DNA from: Alphaproteobacteria bacterium
GTDB lineage: Bacteria; Pseudomonadota; Alphaproteobacteria; Caulobacterales; Aquidulcibacteraceae
Assembly (NCBI GenBank): GCA_027488965.1
Contig: JAIYAO010000059.1
Coordinates: 1 to 35,788 of the forward strand
DNA: 35,788 bases
Reading direction: 5' to 3'
Shown here: positions 7,665 to 16,068 of the stretch, piece by piece
How the letters are laid out: each line of letters begins with the position of its first letter
How positions within the stretch are numbered: position 1 is the first letter of the stretch
Notes under the pieces: generated by a model
What the model was told of the DNA's origin: nothing
Seen by the model: only the letters and a program-made list of their open reading frames with translations
Databases searched by the model: none
Position numbers and translations under genes: made by a program

Positions 7665-8489
7665 GTGCGCGTTTCGGCAGTTCGAGCCCTGCTCGGAGCC
7701 CCGGTGCATGGCCTGATAGCCCATCGGGCGCTAATCATGCGCCTAGTCATTCGGGAATGGCAAGCGAAGTATCGCGGTGCCTACCTCGGGCTTGCATGGG
7801 CGATCCTTACGCCATTGCTGATGGTGGGAGTGTATGCATTTGTATTCTCCAACATTTTTAAGTCTCGTTGGACGGTCCCGCCTGATGCGCAGACAAACTT
7901 CGTACTTTTGCTTTACTCGGGCATTCTAATATTTGGCATTTTCAGCGAGTGCATCTCTCGGGCTCCCACACTCGTTCTTGAAAACGTGACGTACGTCAAG
8001 AAGGTGGTATTTCCGCTCGCGATATTGCCTGTCGTGGCGATGGGGGGCGCGCTGTTCAATTTCGCTCTAGGTTTTGGCGTCCTGCAAGCGATTGGCGTTG
8101 CCACGTTTGGACTGCCTCCGCTGACCACAATACTGTTGCCGGTCGTGCTTGCTCCGATGTTGCTTTTCACGCTGGGCATGAGTTGGGCGTTGGCCGCTAT
8201 TGGGGTGTACAATCGCGATTTGCGGCACATCGTGGGGGTGCTGGTGTCTCTAATCCTCTTTCTGAGTCCGATCTTCTATCCCGCGAGTGCGTTTCCCCTG
8301 GGATATGCGCACTTGTTGTCTCTGAACCCGATGACCGCAGTTCTTGAGGGCTCCAAGAGTGTCATGTTTTGGGGCGAGCTCCCGAAGTTGAGTGACCTCG
8401 CCTTCTCCTACCTTTGGGGTTTCTTGGTGGCGATTGGTGGGTATGGGGTGTTCGCTCGCCTCCGAGTAGGGTTCGCGGATGTCATCTGA
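7665..8489 (+). CDS. wzm: ABC-2 polysaccharide export permease (Wzm type)
   Basis: The 274-residue protein is the membrane half of an ABC exporter that moves a finished, lipid-linked polysaccharide across the inner membrane. It belongs to the ABC-2 family: a cytoplasmic N-terminal region with the LVIREWQAKYRGAYLGLAW segment leading into about six membrane segments, and the typical SPIFYPASAFP stretch before the last loop (about residues 203-213). The GTG at 7665 has AGGAG seven bases upstream. Its last 11 bases overlap the ATPase gene, which implies coupled synthesis of the two subunits. It opens an eight-gene operon of glycan genes. Confidence 0.95.
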   Translation: MRVSAVRALLGAPVHGLIAHRALIMRLVIREWQAKYRGAYLGLAWAILTPLLMVGVYAFVFSNIFKSRWTVPPDAQTNFVLLLYSGILIFGIFSECISRAPTLVLENVTYVKKVVFPLAILPVVAMGGALFNFALGFGVLQAIGVATFGLPPLTTILLPVVLAPMLLFTLGMSWALAAIGVYNRDLRHIVGVLVSLILFLSPIFYPASAFPLGYAHLLSLNPMTAVLEGSKSVMFWGELPKLSDLAFSYLWGFLVAIGGYGVFARLRVGFADVI

Positions 8490-9819
8490 AGAGACCATTC
8501 GCCTGGAGAACGTCGGCAAAACATACCGTATCTTCAAGCGGCCGGAAGACCGCCTGAGGCAAATGTTCGCCTTGGGGCGTCGAAAATACTACTCCGAGTA
8601 TGTCGCATTGAAGGATGTATCGTTCTCCGTTCGGCGGGGCGAGGCTGTCGGCATTGTCGGTCGCAATGGTGCGGGAAAATCGACGCTTCTCCAACTTATT
8701 TGCAACACAGCGAAGCCGACATCGGGCAGCATCCGGACGAATGGCCGGATTGCAGCTCTTCTGGAGCTTGGCGCGGGCTTCAATCCAGAGTTTACGGGTC
8801 GCGAGAATGTTTTTCTTGCCGCTACGATCCTCGGTCTCTCGACCGCACAGGTGCGCGAACGCTACGATCAAATTGTCGATTTCGCAGGAATTGGCGACTT
8901 CATTGATCAGCCGGTCAAGCTTTACTCGAGCGGCATGTATGCGCGCCTCGCCTTCGCAGTCGCCGCGCATGTCGACGCAAGCGTGCTGATCGTGGATGAA
9001 ATACTCTCGGTGGGAGACGCTGCGTTTACGCAGAAGTGCATGCGCTTTGTTCACGAGTTCAAGAAGACCGGGACGCTGCTCTTTGTGTCACACGATACGA
9101 GCGCCGTAACTGGGCTTTGTGACCGGGCGATTTGGATTGATCGTGGTGAGATGCGGGCCGAGGGGCCTGCATCTGACATTGTGCACCAGTATATCGCGTC
9201 GCTGTACGGTGAGGACGGTGGGGAAGACTTCAAAATCGGCGGGGAGCGAAAGCGGCGATTGCGGCCAGTGTCAGATCCGCGCGACAATGTCCTCAAGCAA
9301 TCGCGGTTTCGGAATGAAATCGAGGTTTTCGATTTTGATCCCGACGGGCCTTGGTTTGGGAAGCGAGGCGCTACGATCGTTGACGTGCGACTTCTGGACG
9401 AGCGGGGGGCGGCGGTAGCCGCTTTGGTAGGCAGTGAAGTATCCGTGCTCGAAGTGCGTGCGGTCGTTCACGCGACGCTGGATCGACCAATTATCGGCTT
9501 CTTCGTCAAGAACCAGCTCGGACAGAATCTTTTTGGCGACAATACGTTCCTGACCTACCGGAGCAATCCGCAGCCTGCGGTCGCGGGGCAATTGATCGTT
9601 GCTCGCTTTCGCTTTCAGATGCCGTATCTGCCGCAAGGAGACTATTCGGTTAACGCGGCGATCGCCAATGGCTCGCAGTGGGACCACGTCCAGCATCACT
9701 GGATAGATGACGCCGTGTTCTTTAGGGTGGACGCCTCGCATGTCGCAAAGGGTCTCGTGGGGATCCCAATGCTGGATATTGAGCTCAGTGTCAGCGCTCA
9801 GGGGGAAGTCGCTTCATGA
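8479..9819 (+). CDS. wzt: ABC exporter ATPase with cargo domain (Wzt type)
   Basis: The 446-residue protein has an N-terminal ATPase domain with Walker A GRNGAGKST (61-69), the H/KST-exporter hallmark LLELGAGFNPEFTGREN (94-110), the signature YSSGMYARL (149-157), Walker B LIVDE (170-174) and the switch His205. After a linker comes a C-terminal beta-sandwich of the Wzt_C type (about 285-440). In E. coli O8/O9a this domain binds the chemically capped non-reducing end of the O-antigen and selects finished chains for export. Its presence suggests that the glycan made here is also end-modified, and the next gene encodes a methyltransferase domain. Its stop overlaps the next start as ATGA. Confidence 0.95.
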   Translation: MSSEETIRLENVGKTYRIFKRPEDRLRQMFALGRRKYYSEYVALKDVSFSVRRGEAVGIVGRNGAGKSTLLQLICNTAKPTSGSIRTNGRIAALLELGAGFNPEFTGRENVFLAATILGLSTAQVRERYDQIVDFAGIGDFIDQPVKLYSSGMYARLAFAVAAHVDASVLIVDEILSVGDAAFTQKCMRFVHEFKKTGTLLFVSHDTSAVTGLCDRAIWIDRGEMRAEGPASDIVHQYIASLYGEDGGEDFKIGGERKRRLRPVSDPRDNVLKQSRFRNEIEVFDFDPDGPWFGKRGATIVDVRLLDERGAAVAALVGSEVSVLEVRAVVHATLDRPIIGFFVKNQLGQNLFGDNTFLTYRSNPQPAVAGQLIVARFRFQMPYLPQGDYSVNAAIANGSQWDHVQHHWIDDAVFFRVDASHVAKGLVGIPMLDIELSVSAQGEVAS

Positions 9820-12800
9820 GCGCGCATTCGACGTTGCGGTTTGAAAGTCCGGCGCAGGCCCAAGCGTATACCGGCGAGCGCTTCACCACGTCCATGACGG
9901 GACTAATCGAACATGAGCACAAGCATCGCTACCTGTTGGCCGCGCGGCTCTGCGAGGCCCGTACAGTGCTCGATGTGGCCTGCGGAGAGGGTTATGGATC
10001 TGCCCTTCTGTCGAGCGTGGCCGCCAAGGTTTTTGGTGTCGATATCTCGGAGGAATCAATTGCCTACGCAAAGAGCGCATACCCCAGAGAGAATCTCTCC
10101 TTCCTCTGCGCCAAGGCGACAGCCATACCGTTGCCGGACAGCAGTGTCGATGTCGTAGTCAGTTTCGAAACCCTTGAGCACTTCGTCGAGCATGACGACT
10201 TTATGAGAGAGATCCGCCGGGTGCTCATACCTGGCGGGTTGCTGATCATGTCATCCCCAATCAAGGGCGTATACTTCGAGGGGGACACCAATCACTTCCA
10301 CCTGCGCGAACTTACAGCCCCCGAGTTTGTTCGCTTCATCAGCGACTCTTTTCCGTTCGCCCGTTTCTGGGAGCAGAAGGCGACGATGGGCTCCGTCATC
10401 TCGGCCGTTGAGCCAAACGGCGATGGAGTGGTCTCCCATCGACGTCTGGACGACGAATCTTTTTCAATCCGTGAAGGTGGGCTGGACAGGGCAGTCTATC
10501 TGCTGGCGTTGGCGTCAGATGAACCCTTGACCGCCACGTTTGACTTTTCCGTCCTAGATGATGTCCGATACGCCGAAAGAATGGCGGGTATTATCGCGTA
10601 CAACGAGCACCTGCTTGGCGAACAACGTGCGGCGCTTGCGCGTGAAGAGGGCGCTCGGAACTCCGCCGAGGCTGAGTGCCGGGAACTGGAAACTAAAGTC
10701 GCCAGGCTCGAGAGTGACCGGCGTATTGAGAATGCGCGGCTGTCTAGCGATCTGAAGGCTTGTGAGCGAAAACTGGCAGTGGCCACGGCGGAGGCGGCAA
10801 AAGCGCTTGCATTGGCGGCCCAGGTGGCAAGCTTAGAAGCGCGGATTCGCGCGATCCATCATTCTACCAGCTGGACCGTTACCCGGCCGTTCCGCGCCGT
10901 TGGCCGGCTTCTCATGGCCGCGAAGTTCGTGGCGCGACATTCGACAAACTATGTCGCACGGCGAGGCATTCGTTCTGCAGTAGCGGATGTCCTAGATGTA
11001 AGGCGCTGGATGCGCCTCATTGTCGAGGGCCCGCGCGCCAGTCCGGTTCCAACAACTGCCCAAGAAACGCCCAAGGATGCGCTGCGATCTATGCGGCCAG
11101 CGGAAAGCGTTGCGGGCACCCTGCGTCCGCATATCGTCATTCTCGCCGAGCTGTCACTTCCGCAGTGTGCAAAATATCGAGTCTGGCAGAAGAAGGAGCA
11201 TCTCGAGCGTCTGGGCTTTGCTTGCACAGTCTTGAACTGGTGGGAGCATGGCGCTGCCAGGGATGCTCTGCAGACAGCAACTGGCGCAGTATTCTATCGG
11301 GCGCCCGGCTACCCTGATGTTGTTGCGCTGATTGAAGAAGCACGCCGGCTCCAAATCCCGACTTTTTGGGAGGTGGACGACCTCATCTTTGATCAGAAGT
11401 ACTACGAGGCGAATGGCAACCTGTACAGGTTGGATCCGAAGACTCGGCAGGAGATCCTTGAGGGCGTGCCGCTGTATCGACACGCGCTCCTGCGTTGCGA
11501 GTATGGCATCGCATCCACGGCCCGTTTGGCGTCAGCAATGGTGGAGGCCGGTAAAGAGCGGGCATTCGTTGTGGAGAATGCGCTTGATGAGGAAACGCTA
11601 GCGCTTGCCGAGGCAGTCCATGCGGCTCGGGTGACGAGGCCGAAGCGAGAGACCGTTCACATCGTTTATGGTTCTGGGTCGCGGGCGCATGATCGCGACT
11701 TTGAAGAGGCGGCGGAGGCTCTCGCAACGGTCCTCGCGTCGCGTCCGGAGGTCAGGCTCGATATCATAGGCGAGCTCACATTGCCTCAATCTCTCGCGCC
11801 TTTTGCGGACAGAATCAGCCGTCGCCCGCTCACAGCATTCCCTGCCTACCTTGCGCAGCTCGGCGAGGCTGACATTAGCATTGCGCCCTTGGAGGCCAGT
11901 GAGTTCAACGAGGCAAAGAGCAACATCAAGTTCCTTGAGGCTTCAGCGTTGGGATTGCCGTCCGTCTGCTCGTCACGTTCTGCGTTTGCCGGTGCAATTG
12001 AGCAAGGGACGACCGGCTTTCTCGCAGATGACTACCCAAGTTGGGTGAGTGCGCTCGAGCTGTTGGTGCGGGACCCACTGCTGCGCGAGAATGTTGGGGC
12101 GCACGCGAGACGCGCGGTTCTCGACAATTACTGCCCTCGGTCAATCGCACATCGTCAAGTGGCGCCTGTTCTAGAGCAGACGGCTTCTGGGCGACCCCGG
12201 TCTGCAGACGGGGCGCTGCGCGTTCTTGAGGCCAACGTCTTTTTCGCACCGCAGAGCTATGGTGGGGCGACAATTGTCGCGGAACAGGTGGCCGTCCGCT
12301 TGAAGGCGTTGGGAGCTGAGGTCGCGGTCTTCTCAACGTGTCCGGACCCTTTGCCGGCCTATAGTTTGCTTCGTCATCAATCGAAGGGCTTGAACTGCTT
12401 CGGCGTGGCGTTGCCTCAGTCGACAGAGCGAGAGCTCGACTACAAGAACCCGCAAGTGAAGCTTGTATTTTCGCGAGTGCTGGAGGCCGTGAATCCTCAT
12501 GTCGTGCATCTGCATTCCATACAGGGATTGAGCGCATCAGTCGCAGAAGCCTGCCGCGAGGCGGGTATCCCTTATGTTGTGACTTTGCACGATGCCTGGT
12601 GGATCTGCGAACGACAGTTCATGATTAAGGCAGATGGCCGCTATTGCTTTAACAGGCAAGTCTCGCCCGAGATCTGCGAAGGCTGCGTCAGCGACATCAC
12701 CTTCACCCGCGAGCGCACCACGTATCTGAAGTCGATCCTCGATGGTGCGGCGGCAGTGCTCACGCCAAGCGCCTTTCACCGGCAGCTGCACATAGAAAAT

Positions 12801-13451
12801 GGCGTCCCGGCAGATCGCATTCATGTGAACCGGAATGGCGTTCAGAAGCCGGCCGCCCCCTTGGTGAGGCCGATTGAGGGCCGGATCAGGTTCGGATTTG
12901 TCGGCGGGGGAGGGCCGATCAAGGGAGGGCCCCTCATTGTGCATGCGTTCCGTGACCTTCCCCACAAGAACTACACCCTGACTATCGTCGACAATACGCA
13001 GAACTTGGGTTTTTCGTCGATCAAAGAGGACGACTGGGCGGTGCCCGGAGAGCTTTCAATCGTGCCGGCGTACACGCAGGAGACCCTGGACGATTTTTTC
13101 CTCTCTATCGATGTGCTGCTGTTTCCGACCCGCTGGAAAGAGAGCTTCGGCTTGACGGTCCGCGAAGCGCTCGCTCGCAATGTCTGGGTTATCGCTACAG
13201 ATGCGGGCGGGGTGGTCGAAGACATCGTGGATGGGCAGAACGGGACTATCTTGCCCTTGACGGAGGAACTGGATCACGCTCCCCTGCGGGAAGCTGTCCG
13301 TCGTCTGCTGGATGACCCTGGGCAACTGGATCGTTTCGCGAACGCCACCGCGGGGTCCATTTTGGATTTTGAAGCCCAAACGAATGAATTGCTTCAGTTT
13401 TTGCGTGGAGTAGTGCGGGGTAGCCCCAACACTCCACCGCATTTCTCGTAG
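9816..13451 (+). CDS. Methyltransferase, coiled-coil, double glycosyltransferase fusion
   Basis: A 1211-residue multidomain protein. Residues about 30-160 form a class I SAM methyltransferase with VLDVACGEGYG (51-61) as the SAM-binding loop. Residues about 255-345 are a charged, Ala/Leu/Glu/Arg-rich coiled coil, closed by the STSWTVTRPFRAVGRLL motif that often joins coiled coils to glycosyltransferases. Residues about 435-790 form a first GT-B-like domain (FWEVDDLIFD; later KSNIKFLEASALGLPSV). Residues about 800-1205 form a second, GT4-like domain with SYGGATIVAEQVA at its start and the E-x7-E motif Glu1109/Glu1117 (ESFGLTVRE). Cytoplasmic, probably membrane-associated. It could elongate the glycan and methylate its end; domain roles are inferred. 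It sits between Wzt and a GT2 gene with an ATGA overlap upstream and a 14-base gap downstream. Confidence 0.92.
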   Translation: MSAHSTLRFESPAQAQAYTGERFTTSMTGLIEHEHKHRYLLAARLCEARTVLDVACGEGYGSALLSSVAAKVFGVDISEESIAYAKSAYPRENLSFLCAKATAIPLPDSSVDVVVSFETLEHFVEHDDFMREIRRVLIPGGLLIMSSPIKGVYFEGDTNHFHLRELTAPEFVRFISDSFPFARFWEQKATMGSVISAVEPNGDGVVSHRRLDDESFSIREGGLDRAVYLLALASDEPLTATFDFSVLDDVRYAERMAGIIAYNEHLLGEQRAALAREEGARNSAEAECRELETKVARLESDRRIENARLSSDLKACERKLAVATAEAAKALALAAQVASLEARIRAIHHSTSWTVTRPFRAVGRLLMAAKFVARHSTNYVARRGIRSAVADVLDVRRWMRLIVEGPRASPVPTTAQETPKDALRSMRPAESVAGTLRPHIVILAELSLPQCAKYRVWQKKEHLERLGFACTVLNWWEHGAARDALQTATGAVFYRAPGYPDVVALIEEARRLQIPTFWEVDDLIFDQKYYEANGNLYRLDPKTRQEILEGVPLYRHALLRCEYGIASTARLASAMVEAGKERAFVVENALDEETLALAEAVHAARVTRPKRETVHIVYGSGSRAHDRDFEEAAEALATVLASRPEVRLDIIGELTLPQSLAPFADRISRRPLTAFPAYLAQLGEADISIAPLEASEFNEAKSNIKFLEASALGLPSVCSSRSAFAGAIEQGTTGFLADDYPSWVSALELLVRDPLLRENVGAHARRAVLDNYCPRSIAHRQVAPVLEQTASGRPRSADGALRVLEANVFFAPQSYGGATIVAEQVAVRLKALGAEVAVFSTCPDPLPAYSLLRHQSKGLNCFGVALPQSTERELDYKNPQVKLVFSRVLEAVNPHVVHLHSIQGLSASVAEACREAGIPYVVTLHDAWWICERQFMIKADGRYCFNRQVSPEICEGCVSDITFTRERTTYLKSILDGAAAVLTPSAFHRQLHIENGVPADRIHVNRNGVQKPAAPLVRPIEGRIRFGFVGGGGPIKGGPLIVHAFRDLPHKNYTLTIVDNTQNLGFSSIKEDDWAVPGELSIVPAYTQETLDDFFLSIDVLLFPTRWKESFGLTVREALARNVWVIATDAGGVVEDIVDGQNGTILPLTEELDHAPLREAVRRLLDDPGQLDRFANATAGSILDFEAQTNELLQFLRGVVRGSPNTPPHFS

Positions 13452-13465
13452 GTGCGGGTGCCATT

Positions 13466-14548
13466 ATGGATGGTCATGAGCGACAGCAGGAGCAGTTACG
13501 CCAGTTAAGAGTGTGGCTGGTGGTGCCGATGTTTCGGGTGACTGCCCATATCGGGGCCGTGCTCCGGAAGGTTCCGCCCTGGGTCGAGGGGGTGGTCTGT
13601 GTTGATGATTGCTGTCCCGAGCGGTCCGGCGACATTGCGAGCGTTAGTCCCTGCTCGGTCGAGACCGTGATCCTGCGACATGAGGTCAACCAGGGTGTCG
13701 GGGGGGCTGTTCTCAGCGGTTATCGCTTTGCAGAGAGCCGTGGGGCCAAGATCATTGTAAAAGTCGATGGCGACGACCAGATGGACCTTCGGTGGCTGGG
13801 GTACCTCGTTCAGCCCATTGCGGCGGGACAGGCTGACTATACCAAAGGGAACAGGTTCTCGACGGCGTCGCACGTGGAAGGGATGCCGCCGCTTAGGATA
13901 TTCGGGAACTCGGTCCTTAGCTTGATGTCAAAATTCTCCAGCGGGTACTGGAAGACTTTTGATCCAACGAATGGTTATACGGCAATCTCGGCCAGAGTGG
14001 TTCGCGAGCTTCTCGGTCGGCGCATTGCGCACCGGTACTTTTTTGAATCTGATATGCTATACCACCTCGGATCGCTTCGCGCTGTGGTGCGCGATATCCC
14101 CATGCCGGCGCGGTATGCGGACGAGCGCAGCAATCTAAACATCATGAAGATCGCGCTCCCGTTTATGCTCTACCACATGCGTAACTCGGCGAAACGCTTT
14201 GTCGGCCAGTACATCGTTAGGGACTTCAACGTAGCGACTCTGGAAGTCGTTGTTGGCTTGGCTTTGCTATCGGCGGGACTTGGGTTCGGCGTGAGTTACC
14301 TCTTTAGTCGACCTGAAGCGGCGGCGGCGGCATCGGCAGGCGTGGTTATGCTCGCAGCCTTGCCCGTGATTCTTGGCGTTCAACTTCTGCTAGCGGCGCT
14401 CAATTTTGACGTGTTGAACGTACCGAAAGACCCCATTCATCCAATGTTGCTGGCGATGGATGCATTCCAGGAGCTCTCGGAGCTTGATTCTACACATGAG
14501 TTGCCCGCGCCTGTTCCGGCGATGCACTCCGCAGAACGGCAAGCGTAG
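13466..14548 (+). CDS. GT2 glycosyltransferase with two C-terminal TM segments
   Basis: The 360-residue protein belongs to the DPM1/GtrB-like branch of GT2, which transfers a sugar from a nucleotide donor to polyprenyl phosphate. The N-terminal GT-A domain shows VVPMF (19-23), the acidic pair in VCVDDCCP (Asp47, Asp48), VNQGVGGAV, and the metal-binding KVDGDDQMD (Asp101, Asp103, Asp104). PTNGYTAI and RYFFESDMLYH are typical of this branch. Two membrane segments follow at about 248-270 and 284-304. Together with the GtrA-like and DUF2142 genes of the same operon it could form a Gtr-type side-group pathway. The donor sugar cannot be told from the sequence. Confidence 0.9.
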   Translation: MDGHERQQEQLRQLRVWLVVPMFRVTAHIGAVLRKVPPWVEGVVCVDDCCPERSGDIASVSPCSVETVILRHEVNQGVGGAVLSGYRFAESRGAKIIVKVDGDDQMDLRWLGYLVQPIAAGQADYTKGNRFSTASHVEGMPPLRIFGNSVLSLMSKFSSGYWKTFDPTNGYTAISARVVRELLGRRIAHRYFFESDMLYHLGSLRAVVRDIPMPARYADERSNLNIMKIALPFMLYHMRNSAKRFVGQYIVRDFNVATLEVVVGLALLSAGLGFGVSYLFSRPEAAAAASAGVVMLAALPVILGVQLLLAALNFDVLNVPKDPIHPMLLAMDAFQELSELDSTHELPAPVPAMHSAERQA

Positions 14549-14625
14549 GCGTCCGAGGCTTCCATGGGGATGCTGTTTTCGATTTCGCCTATGCGTTGCC
14601 GGATGTATACGGGATACTTAACCCA

Positions 14626-16035
14626 ATGAGTGACGCTCGCCGGGTCGGCTGGATCGGCTCCTTTCTCGCGCTCTTTGGCTTGCTGGTGCTTTTCCTCACA
14701 CCGCCAATACAGAGTGCGGATGAGGACAGTCATTTCATTCGCGCCGTTATGGTGTCGCGGCTCGATCTCTCCCTTCATCGCGAGGGGGAGGTAGTCGGCC
14801 AACAGGTGCCGAAAAGCCTTGTGAACTATGTTGAGTCACATCGCTCTTTGGTCAGTGACCCCGACATGCGTTACAGTTATGCGCGCTGGTACCAGGAGAG
14901 CTTCGCGGCCGCCCAGACGGACACAAGCATACTTCACCGATACTCAGGCCAGTCTCTGTCCCCGCTATACTACATGCCTCAGGTGATTGGCGTTTGGGTG
15001 GGTAGGGCGGTTTACGCCCTGACTCCGGCGGACGTGCCTTTCAGCTGGTCTTCACAGTTGTACTTTGCTCGTTTGGGCAACCTTGTCTTTTATGTCTCTT
15101 GCTTCCTATGGGCGATAAAGACTGCTCTGCGCTTCAGGCACCTCTTGGCATTCCTCGCCGTCACTCCAATGGCGCTTAGCCTTGCGGCCTCAGCGAGCTA
15201 TGATGTTTTTGTTGTGTGCACGGCGGTGTGTTTTCTGGCAAAGTGCGTGCAGCTTTGGGATCAGCCTCGTTGGGGGTGGCGAGACTTGGCGGTCTTGGCG
15301 CTCTTGTCCTTCTTTCTTGGACACAACAAGGTAGTCTACGCGCCGTTGCTGCTTGTTCTTTTGGCGGCAGCTCCGTCGTTGGGATGGCGGCAGATCGTTC
15401 CTATTTCCATGGCTTGCGGCGGGCTTGCCTTGGCTGGGGCCGCCGTTAGTTCGGTTTTGTTTGGCTTGCCAGCAAATCCGGCGCTCGAGCAGGCGGTCGA
15501 CGCACAAGCGGCCTATGTTCTAGCAAACCTCCCGCAGATGCCGGGATTGATCCTCACGTCCATTGTCGACCAACGGCAGTATCTCTTCACGAGCACCCTT
15601 GGCAGTTTGGGTTGGTTGAACGCTAATTTTCCTGCTGCGGTCCTCGTTCTCTGGGGCGCCATAGGTGTTTTCGCGGCGACAGCGGACGGCCTAGGTAGCG
15701 CTCCGCTGCAGCGCGCCGTCCTGACCGGTGTGTTGATGTTGGCGGCAGCGGCGATCTCCGCCGCGTTACTGTTTGTCGCAATGTACATCTCGTGGACTTC
15801 TGTCACGACCGGCGTGGGGGTGCCCAAGATCGACAGTGTCCAGGGTAGGTACTTGCTTCCGATCCTGCCCTTCTTTTTGGGCGGAGGGGCCCTGGTGTTG
15901 GGTAAGCTGTCGGGGGGGATTGGGAGCCTGGGCGTCCCAACGCTCACGATCCAGTGCGATGAAGTCCTGCGGGTTGCGTCAACGGTGATGGCGTCCTTGA
16001 TGGTCTTCATGCTTGTGGTAAGATACTGGGTCTAG
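14626..16035 (+). CDS. DUF2142 polytopic membrane protein
   Basis: The 469-residue protein has about ten membrane segments. After the first one comes the family motif: two prolines, then a DEDSHFIRA stretch (in TPPIQSADEDSHFIRAVM), which matches the 'PP-x-x-x-x-DE-x-x-H' pattern of DUF2142. A long periplasmic loop follows. The acidic residues after the first membrane helix resemble the catalytic loop of GT-C glycosyltransferases, so transfer of a lipid-linked sugar in the periplasm is a reasonable inference, not proven. I chose the ATG at 14626; a TTG at 14596 is possible but would add ten non-conserved residues, and neither has a strong ribosome binding site. Confidence 0.85.
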   Translation: MSDARRVGWIGSFLALFGLLVLFLTPPIQSADEDSHFIRAVMVSRLDLSLHREGEVVGQQVPKSLVNYVESHRSLVSDPDMRYSYARWYQESFAAAQTDTSILHRYSGQSLSPLYYMPQVIGVWVGRAVYALTPADVPFSWSSQLYFARLGNLVFYVSCFLWAIKTALRFRHLLAFLAVTPMALSLAASASYDVFVVCTAVCFLAKCVQLWDQPRWGWRDLAVLALLSFFLGHNKVVYAPLLLVLLAAAPSLGWRQIVPISMACGGLALAGAAVSSVLFGLPANPALEQAVDAQAAYVLANLPQMPGLILTSIVDQRQYLFTSTLGSLGWLNANFPAAVLVLWGAIGVFAATADGLGSAPLQRAVLTGVLMLAAAAISAALLFVAMYISWTSVTTGVGVPKIDSVQGRYLLPILPFFLGGGALVLGKLSGGIGSLGVPTLTIQCDEVLRVASTVMASLMVFMLVVRYWV

Positions 16036-16068
16036 TTGTTCGAAATCGGCGTTGTCCGAGAGGGTACT

